From the NCBI RefSeq assembly GCF_036347135.1, contig NZ_CP108938.1:6014001-6078000 (forward strand): a DNA stretch of 64,000 nt. Reading direction: 5' to 3'. Origin of the DNA: Streptomyces sp. NBC_00775 (lineage in GTDB: Bacteria; Actinomycetota; Actinomycetes; Streptomycetales; Streptomycetaceae). The position numbers were made by a program, and so were the translations under genes. Below the pieces are notes generated by a model that saw only the letters and a program-made list of their open reading frames with translations, did not search any database and had not been told where the DNA came from. Shown piece after piece: positions 25,832-33,852 of the stretch (its first letter is position 1; every line of letters begins with the position of its first letter).

Positions 25832-26758
25832 CTACAGCAGGGCGACCGGTGCCACCGGTGTGCCCGTGCCGCCCACGAAGGGTTCGGGCATCGCCGACAG
25901 CAGGAAGGTGTAGTGCCCCTCTTCTCCACAGGCTGTGGACAACTTTTCGAGATTCCAGTTCTGGCCCTGCAGCATCCCCATCTCGACCAGGTCGAGCGCG
26001 TGCACGGGCAGCCACAGATCCTCGATCTCGGGCGGAAAGATCTCGAACGTGAGGGTGTCGTTCGCGACCGCCGCGACATCGCGCGCGTGGAACCACTCCG
26101 GGGTGCGCACGGACAGTCCGGGCGACGGATACGCGTACCCGTGTGCGTCACCGGCGAGATACACCTGGATCTGCCCCGTCCGTACGAGGACGATGTCGCC
26201 GGCCCGCACCCGCGCACCCGCCAACTCCTCGGCCGCGTCCAGGTCTTCGGGCGTCACGGCGTGCCCGCCCTCCAGCCGCTCGACACCCCGCGCCCGCGCG
26301 ACGTCGAGCAGTACACCGCGCGAGACGATGTGCCGCGGCTTGTCGATGCCGCTGAACTCGGCGCCGCCGTGCGGGGTGACCGTGTCGGCCGGGCGGCCGT
26401 TGTAGAGCTTCCCGGAGTGCGAGACATGGGTGAGCGCGTCCCAGTGGGTCCCCGCCTGGAGCCCCATGGTCACCGCGTCGTCGCTGCACGCGACCGTGCC
26501 CGGCCCGAAGATCTCCTGGTTGATCTGCACCATGGCGTGCAGCGGATTGACGCGCCCGGGGATCATGCCGGTCTGTACGCCGTCGTGCTGGAGCGGGAGC
26601 GCGAGCGGGACGCGGCGCCCGCTCCGGATGCAGGCCGCGGCCTCCCGTACGACCTCGTCGGTGATGAGATTCAGTGTCCCGATCTCGTCGTCGGACCCCC
26701 AACGCCCCCAGTTGTTGACGCGCTTGGCGATCTCGTGGAACTCGGCCGGCAGTGACAT
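25832..26758 (-). CDS. Cyclase family protein (kynurenine-formamidase-like hydrolase)
   Basis: 308 residues. The metal-binding signature is present as LQAGTHWDALTHVSHSGKLY, matching the cyclase family HxGTHxDxxxH pattern with the first His replaced by Gln. Other conserved blocks are NNWGRWGSDDEIGTLN at the N-terminus and AGDIVLVRTG in the middle. Members hydrolyse cyclic or N-formyl substrates; this longer group is often found in actinobacterial catabolic clusters. ATG 26758 has GGGGAGGAC upstream. A regulon palindrome copy begins 30 bp upstream. Confidence 0.85.
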   Translation of the reverse strand: MSLPAEFHEIAKRVNNWGRWGSDDEIGTLNLITDEVVREAAACIRSGRRVPLALPLQHDGVQTGMIPGRVNPLHAMVQINQEIFGPGTVACSDDAVTMGLQAGTHWDALTHVSHSGKLYNGRPADTVTPHGGAEFSGIDKPRHIVSRGVLLDVARARGVERLEGGHAVTPEDLDAAEELAGARVRAGDIVLVRTGQIQVYLAGDAHGYAYPSPGLSVRTPEWFHARDVAAVANDTLTFEIFPPEIEDLWLPVHALDLVEMGMLQGQNWNLEKLSTACGEEGHYTFLLSAMPEPFVGGTGTPVAPVALL

Positions 26759-26787
26759 GAGTCCTCCCCGGGGGCTTGTCTCCAGGT

Positions 26788-26806
26788 ATCTGACGGGTCG
26801 TAGAAT
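26788..26806. promoter_or_regulatory. Regulon palindrome, copy 3 (one half degenerate)
   Basis: ATCTGACGGGTCGTAGAAT. The left half is perfect and the right half is weak. It starts 30 bp upstream of the cyclase gene start. Confidence 0.55.
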
Positions 26807-26815
26807 CCGAGTTGA

Positions 26816-26834
26816 ATCTAACGGACCGTCAGAA
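26816..26834. promoter_or_regulatory. Regulon palindrome, copy 4
   Basis: ATCTAACGGACCGTCAGAA, ending 20 bp before the SDR start at 26855. Its centre is 28 bp from that of copy 3, in the divergent promoter. Confidence 0.65.
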
Positions 26835-26854
26835 ACTGCGGGAAGGGGCCGGGC

Positions 26855-27766
26855 GTGGGGAACTTCTTGGCAGGCAAGGTCATCGCCGTCACGGGGGCTG
26901 GGCGGGGGATCGGCCGTGCCGTGGCGCTGGCCGCGGCAGCCGAGGGCGCGCGCGTCGTCGTCAACGACTACGGCGTCTCCATCGACGGCGCCGAGCCGAC
27001 GAGCTCGATCGCCGACGCCGTCGTCAAGGAGATCGAGGCGGCGGGCGGCGACGCGGTCGCCGTCGCCGACGACATCTCGACGATGGCGGGCGGACAGCGG
27101 GTCGTCGACACCGCGCTGGCGTCGTACGGACGGATCGACGGCGTGGTGTGCGTGGCCGGGATCCTGCGCGAACGGATGCTTTTCAACATGACCGAGGAGG
27201 AGTGGGACCCGGTCGTCGCCACCCACCTCAAGGGCACGTTCACGCTCTTCCGGGCCGCCTCCGCGGTGATGCGCAAGCAGGGCTCGGGGACGCTGATCGG
27301 CTTCACCAGCGGCAACCATCAGGGGTCCGTCTCCCAGGCCAACTACAGCGCGGCCAAGGGCGGGATCATCTCGCTCGTCCGCAGCGCGGCGCTGGGACTG
27401 CACAAGTACGGGGTGACGGCGAACGCGGTCGCACCGGTCGCCCGCACCCGGATGTCGGCCAACGTCCCCATGGAGCTCAAGGAGATCGGCGAGCCCGAGG
27501 ACGTCGCCGCGCTGGTGGTGTACCTGCTCTCCGAGCGTGCGCGGGAGGAACGGATCACCGGGCAGGTGTACACCATCGCCGGACCCAAGATCGCGGTGTG
27601 GGCGCAGCCGCGGGAGCTGCGGGCGGGGTATGCGGAGGGGGTCTGGACGCCGGAGCGGATCGCGGACTTTCTGCCGGGGACGGTGGGGGTGGATCCGATG
27701 CCGTTGCTGGAGGGGGTGGAGGCGATGGCTCGGGCTGCGGGGGAGGGGGCGCGGCCCAATGCGTAG
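26855..27766 (+). CDS. Short-chain dehydrogenase/reductase (hydroxyacyl-CoA dehydrogenase type)
   Basis: 303 residues. The NAD(P) motif is TGAGRGIGRAV (residues 13-23), followed by NDYGVSIDG, VCVAGILRERML in place of NNAG, the catalytic Ser in FTSGNHQ, and YSAAK. The length and DYG segment resemble the dehydrogenase domain of peroxisomal multifunctional enzyme 2 and actinobacterial beta-oxidation SDRs. It likely oxidises a 3-hydroxyacyl-CoA. GTG 26855 follows GGAAGGGGCC. The next gene on the strand is an acyl-CoA dehydrogenase beyond a long repeat. Confidence 0.9.
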   Translation: MGNFLAGKVIAVTGAGRGIGRAVALAAAAEGARVVVNDYGVSIDGAEPTSSIADAVVKEIEAAGGDAVAVADDISTMAGGQRVVDTALASYGRIDGVVCVAGILRERMLFNMTEEEWDPVVATHLKGTFTLFRAASAVMRKQGSGTLIGFTSGNHQGSVSQANYSAAKGGIISLVRSAALGLHKYGVTANAVAPVARTRMSANVPMELKEIGEPEDVAALVVYLLSERAREERITGQVYTIAGPKIAVWAQPRELRAGYAEGVWTPERIADFLPGTVGVDPMPLLEGVEAMARAAGEGARPNA

Positions 27767-27780
27767 ATCCGGGGGGCAGG

Positions 27781-28040
27781 TTTTCGCCCCCGCCGCCCCT
27801 ACCCGTCCCATCCCGTTCCTGGGGGCTGCGCCCCCAGACCCCCCTAAAAGATTGCGCAGTTCCCCGCGCCCCTGAAAAACGGGGGCGGGCGGGGGGATCG
27901 CGGGGCGAAGCCCCGCGCCTTCAGGGGCGCGGGGAACTGCGCGAGCAACCCCCACCCACCCGCAGCCGACGAACAACCCACGGGGTCGAAGGGGCAGAGC
28001 CCCTGGGGGATGGGACGGGTAGGGGCGGCGGGGGCGAGAC
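27781..28040. repeat. 260-bp composite palindromic repeat inside a catabolic gene series
   Basis: It opens with the CGCCCCCGCCGCCCCTACCC box and ends with its inverse. Perfect 23-bp arms lie at 27854-27876 and 27920-27942, with a nested GCGGGGC-GAA-GCCCCGC hairpin between them. It starts 15 bp after the SDR stop and ends 9 bp before the GTG of the next gene, so it could attenuate transcription between them. Confidence 0.85.
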
Positions 28041-28049
28041 AACGCGAAG

Positions 28050-29228
28050 GTGGCGAGCGTGGAGTTTGGATTCGGGCCGCAGGACGAGGTGTTCCGGGGC
28101 GAGGCGCGGGCCTGGTTGCGGGCGCGTCTCGGTGGTGGGGACTGGGACCGTCGGGAATGGGAACGGGAGCTCGGGCGGGATGGGTGGATCGGGCTCGGGT
28201 GGGATGAGGACGGGTATGGAAACCGGCGGGCGAGCCTGACCCAACAGGTCGTCTGGGCCGAGGAGTACGCCCGGACGAAGGCACCCGCCCGCTCGGGACA
28301 CATCGGCGAGAACCTGCTGGCCCCCACCCTCATCGCCCACGGGACGGCGGAACAGAAGGCCCGCTTTCTGCGCCCCGTCGCCCGGGGTGAGGAACTCTGG
28401 TGCCAGGGATACAGCGAGCCGGGAGCGGGTTCGGACCTGGCGGGCGTACGCACCGCTGCCGTACACGACCGCGACACCGGCTCCTACCGGGTCACCGGCC
28501 AGAAGATCTGGACGTCCCTCGCCCACGAGGCGGACTGGTGCTTCGTGCTCGCCCGTACGCAACCCGGCTCCACCCGCCACCACGGCCTGTCCTTCCTGCT
28601 CGTCCCGATGGACCAGCCGGGCCGCATCGAGGTCCGCCCGATCCGCCAGCTGACCGGCACGAGCGAGTTCAACGAGGTCTTCTTCGACGGGGCGGTGGCC
28701 CGCGCCGAGCACGTGGTCGGCGGCGAGGGAAACGGCTGGCGCGTCGCGATGAGCCTGCTCGGATACGAGCGAGGCGTGTCGACGCTGGCCCAACAGATCG
28801 GTTTCGCCCAGGAGTTGGGCCGGGTGGTGGAGGTGGCCGTCGCGAACGGTGCCGTCGCCGATCCCGTCGTACGCGACCGGCTCGTACGCCAGTGGGCCGA
28901 GCTGCGCACGATGCGGTGGAACGCCCTGCGCACGCTGGGGAGTTCGGGGAACGGCGGTCAGGCGGGCGGCGCGGGGGCGCCCAGCGTGGCGAAGCTGCTG
29001 TGGGGCGGCTGGCATCGGCGGCTGGGCGAACTGGCGGTGCTGGTGCGGGGCGCCGGGGCGGCGGTGGGCCCGGCGGACTGGACGACGGCGGCACCGTACG
29101 AACTGGACGCGTTCCAGCACCTGTTCCTGTTCAGCCGGGCCGACACGATCTACGGCGGCTCGGACGAGATTCAGCGCACGATCATCGCCGAGCGCGTGCT
29201 CGGCCTGCCTAGGGAGCCGAAGGGCTGA
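28050..29228 (+). CDS. Acyl-CoA dehydrogenase, alpha-type
   Basis: 392 residues. Conserved stretches are WCQGYSEPGAGSDLAGVRTA, GQKIWTSLAHEADW and the C-terminal YGGSDEIQRTIIAERVLGLP. Gly occupies the position of the MCAD catalytic Glu, as in the alpha subunit at 22412. A region with GSSGNGGQAGGAGAPS near residue 300 looks like a flexible insertion. GTG 28050 is taken because it gives the family N-terminus MASVEFGFGPQDEVF. No beta-type partner is adjacent; the lone beta-like ACAD at 48842 could be its partner. Confidence 0.88.
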   Translation: MASVEFGFGPQDEVFRGEARAWLRARLGGGDWDRREWERELGRDGWIGLGWDEDGYGNRRASLTQQVVWAEEYARTKAPARSGHIGENLLAPTLIAHGTAEQKARFLRPVARGEELWCQGYSEPGAGSDLAGVRTAAVHDRDTGSYRVTGQKIWTSLAHEADWCFVLARTQPGSTRHHGLSFLLVPMDQPGRIEVRPIRQLTGTSEFNEVFFDGAVARAEHVVGGEGNGWRVAMSLLGYERGVSTLAQQIGFAQELGRVVEVAVANGAVADPVVRDRLVRQWAELRTMRWNALRTLGSSGNGGQAGGAGAPSVAKLLWGGWHRRLGELAVLVRGAGAAVGPADWTTAAPYELDAFQHLFLFSRADTIYGGSDEIQRTIIAERVLGLPREPKG

Positions 29229-29238
29229 GGGAGTCGCG

Positions 29239-30288
29239 ATGCGAGGCGTGATCTTCGACGGACAGCAGACCCAGGTCGTGGACGATCTGGAGATACGGGA
29301 TCCAGGACCCGGAGAGGTATTGGTCGCGATCTCCGCGGCCGGGCTCTGTCACAGCGACCTCTCTGTGGTGGACGGGACCATACCGTTCCCCGTTCCTGTG
29401 GTGCTCGGCCATGAGGGTGCGGGTGTGGTGGAGGCAGTGGGTGTGGGCGTCACCCATGTCCAGCCCGGCGACCATGTGTCGCTGTCCACGCTCGCCAACT
29501 GCGGGGCCTGCGCCGAGTGCGACCGGGGGCGGCCGACGATGTGCCGCAAGGCGATCGGGATGCCGCAGCAGCCGTTCGCGCGGGGCGGCCGGCCGCTGTA
29601 CCAGTTCGCCGCCAACTCGGCCTTCGCGGAACGGACGTTGGTCAAGGCGGTGCAGGCGGTCCGGATTCCCCAGGACATCCCGCTGACGTCCGCCGCGCTG
29701 ATCGGCTGCGGCGTCCTGACGGGCGTAGGGGCGGTACTGAACCGCGCCCGCGTGGACCGGGGCGACAACGTCCTCGTCATCGGCACGGGCGGCATCGGCC
29801 TCAACGTCATCCAGGGTGCCCGGCTCGCGGGCGCCCTCACCATCGTCGCGGTCGACTCCAACCCGGCGAAGGAGTCCGTGGCCCGGCAGTTCGGCGCCAC
29901 CCACTTCCTGACGTCGACCGAGGCAGTGAAGGACATCCTCCCCACCGGCGCCCACCACGCCTTCGAATGCGTAGGCCGCGTCGAACTCATCCGCCAGGCC
30001 ATCGACTCCCTCGACCGCCACGGCCAGGCGGTCCTGCTGGGCGTCCCCCCGGCCACCGCCGAGGCCTCCTTCCTCGTCTCCTCCATGTACCTGGACAAGT
30101 CCATCCTCGGCTGCCGCTACGGTTCCTCCCGCCCGCAACGCGACATCGCCCTGTACGCCGAGCTGTACCGCGAAGGCCGGCTGCTCCTGGACGAGTTGGT
30201 GACGGCGACCTATCCGGTGGAGGACTTCGACAAGGCGGCGGAGGATGCGCACGAGGGGAGAGTGGCGAGGGCGGTCCTGACGTTTTAG
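29239..30288 (+). CDS. Zinc-dependent alcohol dehydrogenase (class III-like MDR)
   Basis: 349 residues. The catalytic zinc ligands are visible in AAGLCHSDLSV and VVLGHEGAG, with the third in ALIGCGVLTGVG. The structural zinc cysteines are in NCGACAECDRGRPTMC. The Rossmann motif is VIGTGGIGLNVIQGA. It should oxidise an alcohol with NAD+, and fits at the alcohol or hydroxyl stage of the linked acyl-CoA pathway. ATG 29239 is 10 bp after the ACAD stop with GAGGGAG upstream, so the two genes are co-transcribed. Confidence 0.9.
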   Translation: MRGVIFDGQQTQVVDDLEIRDPGPGEVLVAISAAGLCHSDLSVVDGTIPFPVPVVLGHEGAGVVEAVGVGVTHVQPGDHVSLSTLANCGACAECDRGRPTMCRKAIGMPQQPFARGGRPLYQFAANSAFAERTLVKAVQAVRIPQDIPLTSAALIGCGVLTGVGAVLNRARVDRGDNVLVIGTGGIGLNVIQGARLAGALTIVAVDSNPAKESVARQFGATHFLTSTEAVKDILPTGAHHAFECVGRVELIRQAIDSLDRHGQAVLLGVPPATAEASFLVSSMYLDKSILGCRYGSSRPQRDIALYAELYREGRLLLDELVTATYPVEDFDKAAEDAHEGRVARAVLTF

Positions 30289-30299
30289 CTCCCTCTCGC

Positions 30300-30590
30300 A
30301 TCCGCCGTCCCAGCCCGTCCCATCGGGTGTGTGTCGGCTGCGGGTGGGTGGGGGTTGCTCGCGCCCCGCGGCGGAGCCGCAAATGTCACAGCCCCGCGCC
30401 CCTGAAGGCGCGGGGCTTCGCCCCGCGATCCCCCGCCCACCCCGGTTCGTTCGGCTGCGGGCCGGTGGGGGTTGGTCGCGCAGTTCCCCGCGCCCCTTTT
30501 AGGGGCGCGGGGAACTGCGCAATCTTTTAGCGGGGGTCTGGGGGCGCAGCCCCCAGGGATGGGACGGGTAGGGGCGGCGGGGGCGAAAAC
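30300..30590. repeat. Composite palindromic repeat between convergent genes
   Basis: Fills nearly all of the 307-bp gap. The left part has degenerate core fragments with GCGCGGGGCTTCGCCCCGCG. The right part has perfect 20-bp arms at 30478-30497 and 30501-30520 around a TTT loop, followed by GGGGGCGCAGCCCCC and the inverted CGCCCCCGCCGCCCCTACCC box ending 10 bp before the GlxA stop. It probably terminates both convergent transcripts. Confidence 0.8.
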
Positions 30591-30595
30591 CCACC

Positions 30596-31627
30596 TCACC
30601 ATTCCGCGCTGCCGACCCCGACGTTCCCGGGCCCGGGCCCGCCCCCGGCCCGGAACGTACGCCGATACGTAGTGGGCGTGACCCCGAGCGCCGCCTGTAG
30701 ATGCTGCCGCATCGACTGGGCCGTGCCGAAGCCGGCGTCCCGTGCCACCTGGTCGATCGACAGGTCGCTGGACTCCAGCAGGTGCCGGGCCCGTTCGACG
30801 CGCTGCTGGGTGAGCCAGTGCCCGGGGCTGATGCCGGCCTCCTCGCGGAAACGGCGCGTGAAGGTGCGTACGGACATCGACTCCTGTTCGGCCATGTCGC
30901 GCAGCTGGATCGGCTCGTGGAGGCGGCCGAGCGCCCAGGCCCGGGCGGCGGTCGTGGTGGCCGCCTGCGCCTCCGGCACCGGGCGCTGGATGTACTGCGC
31001 CTGGCCGCCGTCGCGGTGCGGCGGCACGACGGTGCGGCGGGCCACGTCGTTGGCGACGGCGGCGCCGTGGTCGCGGCGTACGAGGTGGAGGCAGAGGTCG
31101 ATCCCGGCAGCGACACCGGCGGAGGTGAGGATGTCCCCGTCGTCGATGAAGAGCACATCCGCGTCGACCTCGATCTTCGGGAAGAGCTGCTGGAAGTGCT
31201 CGGCGTGCATCCAGTGCGTGGTGGCCGGGCGGCCGTCGAGGTAGCCGGCGGCGGCGAGGACGTATCCGCCGGTGCAGATGGAGACGAGGCGGGTGCCGGG
31301 GCGGATGTGGGCGAGGGCGGCGGCCAGTTCGGGGGTGAGGACGCCTTCGTCGTGGACGGGGCCGAGTTCGTACGAGGCGGGGATGACGACGGTGTCGGCG
31401 GTGGCCAGCGCCTCCGGACCGTTCGCGATGAGGACGGCGAAGTCGGCGTCCGTCTCGACGGGGCCGGGCGGCCGGATCGAGCAGGTGACGATGTCGTACA
31501 GGGGCTGTCCGTCCGTGTCGCGCGCCTTGCCGAAGATGCGCTGCGGGATACCCAGCTCGAAAGGCAGCAACCCGTCGAGGGCGAGGACGACGATGCGATG
31601 CCGACGGAACGTACCCTGAGTGGCCAT
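30596..31627 (-). CDS. GlxA-family transcriptional regulator (DJ-1/PfpI domain plus AraC HTH)
   Basis: 343 residues. Residues 10-190 form a class I glutamine-amidotransferase-like domain (IVVLALDGLLPFELGIPQRI, LVSICTGGYVLAAAGYLDGR, with the Cys kept). Residues 225-320 form an AraC-type double HTH (SMSVRTFTRRFREEAGISPG, IDQVARDAGFGTAQSMRQHL). Such regulators sense small nitrogenous or carbonyl metabolites and often activate a neighbouring transporter. It is divergent from the MFS gene with a candidate operator between. The stop is 6 bp from a palindromic repeat. Confidence 0.9.
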   Translation of the reverse strand: MATQGTFRRHRIVVLALDGLLPFELGIPQRIFGKARDTDGQPLYDIVTCSIRPPGPVETDADFAVLIANGPEALATADTVVIPASYELGPVHDEGVLTPELAAALAHIRPGTRLVSICTGGYVLAAAGYLDGRPATTHWMHAEHFQQLFPKIEVDADVLFIDDGDILTSAGVAAGIDLCLHLVRRDHGAAVANDVARRTVVPPHRDGGQAQYIQRPVPEAQAATTTAARAWALGRLHEPIQLRDMAEQESMSVRTFTRRFREEAGISPGHWLTQQRVERARHLLESSDLSIDQVARDAGFGTAQSMRQHLQAALGVTPTTYRRTFRAGGGPGPGNVGVGSAEW

Positions 31628-31661
31628 GGCCCGATCCTAGCGAATACTGTCCTTCGGGCCA
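31627..31661. promoter_or_regulatory. 8-bp inverted repeat in the GlxA/MFS divergent promoter
   Basis: TGGCCCGA (31627-31634) and TCGGGCCA (31654-31661) are perfect complements 19 bases apart. One arm touches the regulator start codon. It is a plausible autoregulatory operator. Confidence 0.35.
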
Positions 31662-31698
31662 GTGGTTCGCCGGGATCGTATCCCCGAAGCTCTATGTC

Positions 31699-33036
31699 GT
31701 GACCCAGACAACCGAAGCCGGCGAGGCCACCGAGGCCGTAGAGGCCGTAGAGGGAACCCGACCCCGATCCACCCGTTCCTCCGATCCCCGCATCCACCGT
31801 GCGTGGTTCGTGGCAGCCGTGGCCTTTGTGACGATCATCGGCGCGGCGGCGTTCCGTTCGCTGCCGGGGCTGTTGATCGATCCGCTGAACCACGACTTCG
31901 ACTGGTCGCGCGGCACGATCGGCGCGGCGGTCTCGATCAACCTCGCGTTGTACGGGCTGACGGCGCCGTTCGCGGCCGCGCTGATGGACCGCTTCGGCAT
32001 CCGGCGTGTGGTGGCGGTCGCCCTGACCGTGATCGCGGTCGGCTCCGGGCTGACCGTGTGGATGACGGCGGCCTGGCAGCTCATGCTCTGCTGGGGCCTG
32101 TTGGTGGGCCTCGGCTCCGGCTCGATGGCGCTGGCGTTCGCGGCGACGGTGACCAATCGCTGGTTCACGGAGCGCAAGGGCCTGGTGACGGGCATCCTGA
32201 CGGCGGCCTCGGCGTCGGGTCAGCTGATCTTCCTGCCGCTGCTGTCCTGGATCGTCACGGAGCACGGCTGGCGTCCCGCCTCGGTGACCGTCTCCCTCGC
32301 GGCCCTCGCGGTCGTCCCCTTCGTATGGCTGCTGCTGCGGGACCACCCGGCGGACGTGGGCGTGAAGCCGTACGGCGCGCCGGAGTTCGTACCGAAGCCC
32401 GCGCCGGTGACGGGCGCGGCCCGCCGTACGGTCGCCGTCCTGTTCAAGGCGGTCCGCACCGGCCCCTTCTGGCTGCTGGCCGGCACCTTCGCGATCTGCG
32501 GCGCCTCGACGAACGGCTTGGTCCAGACGCACTTCGTGCCCGCCGCCCACGATCACGGCATGCCGGTCACGGCGGCCGCCTCGCTGCTCGCGGTCATCGG
32601 TGTCTTCGACGTGGTCGGGACGGTCGCCTCCGGCTGGTTCACCGACCGCTTCGAGCCTCGCCGGCTGCTGGCGGTGTACTACGCACTGCGCGGCATCTCG
32701 CTCCTCTTCCTCCCGATGCTCCTCGAGCCGACCGTGCACCCCCCGATGATCTTCTTCATCGTCTTCTACGGTCTCGACTGGGTCGCCACGGTCCCGCCCA
32801 CCCTGGCCCTGTGCCGTGAGCATTACGGCGAGGACAGCGCCATCGTCTTCGGCTGGGTCCTCGCCTCCCACCAGGTCGGCGCCGCCCTTGTCGCCTTCCT
32901 CGGCGGTGTCGCACGGGATGTCTTCGGCTCGTACAACGTGGTCTGGTACTCCGCGGGTGCGCTGTGCGCGGTGGCGGCGCTGATGGCGCTGGTGATCCGG
33001 CGCCGACCGGTTCGGGTGGCGGCGGCCCTGGCCTGA
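31699..33036 (+). CDS. MFS transporter (monocarboxylate/oxalate-formate-antiporter type)
   Basis: 445 residues with a 30-residue cytoplasmic lead and twelve predicted helices. The helix 2-3 loop ALMDRFGIRRVV and the equivalent SGWFTDRFEPRRLL in the second half are MFS signature loops. Strong hydrophobic segments include WFVAAVAFVTIIGAAAF and MIFFIVFYGLDWVATVPPTL. The sequence resembles the OxlT/MCT branch that moves organic acids. GTG 31699 gives the Glu/Ala-rich N-terminus. It is probably controlled by the divergent GlxA-type regulator. Confidence 0.88.
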   Translation: MTQTTEAGEATEAVEAVEGTRPRSTRSSDPRIHRAWFVAAVAFVTIIGAAAFRSLPGLLIDPLNHDFDWSRGTIGAAVSINLALYGLTAPFAAALMDRFGIRRVVAVALTVIAVGSGLTVWMTAAWQLMLCWGLLVGLGSGSMALAFAATVTNRWFTERKGLVTGILTAASASGQLIFLPLLSWIVTEHGWRPASVTVSLAALAVVPFVWLLLRDHPADVGVKPYGAPEFVPKPAPVTGAARRTVAVLFKAVRTGPFWLLAGTFAICGASTNGLVQTHFVPAAHDHGMPVTAAASLLAVIGVFDVVGTVASGWFTDRFEPRRLLAVYYALRGISLLFLPMLLEPTVHPPMIFFIVFYGLDWVATVPPTLALCREHYGEDSAIVFGWVLASHQVGAALVAFLGGVARDVFGSYNVVWYSAGALCAVAALMALVIRRRPVRVAAALA

Positions 33037-33093
33037 CCGAGGCCGGCGGGATGAAGTGGGTCCCGTCGGCTGTCCCGTCAGCTGTCCCGTCGA

Positions 33094-33729
33094 CTACATG
33101 AACCGGCCCTTGTGGAACAGCAGCGGCGCCGCGTCGCCGTCACCGGTACCGAGCGCGTCCACCCGGCCCACCACGATCAGGTGGTCCCCGCCCGTGTGCA
33201 CCGCGTGGATCGTGCAGTCGATCCAGGCCGCGGCGCCCGCGAGGCGGGGGGAGCCGGAGACCGGCGCCCCGTCGTACACGACCCCGGCGAACTTGTCCGC
33301 GCCGCTCACCGCGAAGCCGCGGCACAGGTCGCCCTGGCCGGCGCCGAGGACGTTCACGCAGAAGACGCCCGCGCGCGCGATCCGGGGCCAGGTCGTCGAC
33401 GTACGACCGACCATGAAGCAGACCAGCGGCGGGTCGAGGGAGAGGGAGGAGAAGGACTGGCAGGCGAAGCCGGCCGGGCCCGCGCCGTCCCCCGCTCCTT
33501 CTCCGCCATCGGTGGGCGGTGCGGTGACAACGGTCACGCCGGTCGCGAAGTTCCCCAGTACGCGGCGGAATTCGGTCTGATCGACCGGCGCGCGCTCGTC
33601 GTCGCCGACCGCGCGCAGATCCGGGCGCGGCAACACCTCGACGGGCCCCGCGACGGTGGGGGCCCCGGCCGACCTGAGGTAGCGGACGGCGGCGGCGGCC
33701 ATCCCTGCGTGTCCCATCACATCAACCAT
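33094..33729 (-). CDS. Flavin reductase (HpaC/HsaB-like)
   Basis: 211 residues. The flavin-reductase-like fold is clear from residue 60: FRRVLGNFATGVTVVTAP, FACQSFSSLSLDPPLVCFMV, WPRIARAGVFCVNVLG and DHLIVVGRVDALG, with GDAAPLLFHKGRF at the end. It should supply reduced FMN or FAD to a two-component monooxygenase; no oxygenase gene is adjacent. A regulon palindrome ends 4 bp upstream of ATG 33729. The downstream ATGs at 33717 or 33702 give a more usual spacing and may be the true start. Confidence 0.88.
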   Translation of the reverse strand: MVDVMGHAGMAAAAVRYLRSAGAPTVAGPVEVLPRPDLRAVGDDERAPVDQTEFRRVLGNFATGVTVVTAPPTDGGEGAGDGAGPAGFACQSFSSLSLDPPLVCFMVGRTSTTWPRIARAGVFCVNVLGAGQGDLCRGFAVSGADKFAGVVYDGAPVSGSPRLAGAAAWIDCTIHAVHTGGDHLIVVGRVDALGTGDGDAAPLLFHKGRFM

Positions 33730-33732
33730 TGA

Positions 33733-33751
33733 AGCTGACGGGGTGTCAGAT
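33733..33751. promoter_or_regulatory. Regulon palindrome, copy 5
   Basis: AGCTGACGGGGTGTCAGAT, directly upstream of the flavin reductase gene. Both half-sites CTGAC and GTCAG are intact. Confidence 0.7.
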
Positions 33752-33852
33752 GGGAAGGGGTGGGCATCGTGGGCATCGGGCGGGAAGGGGCGAGATACCG
33801 TGCGCGAACCCCTCCCACGGACCCGCTCCACGCCCGCGTTATCTTTCGCCCC

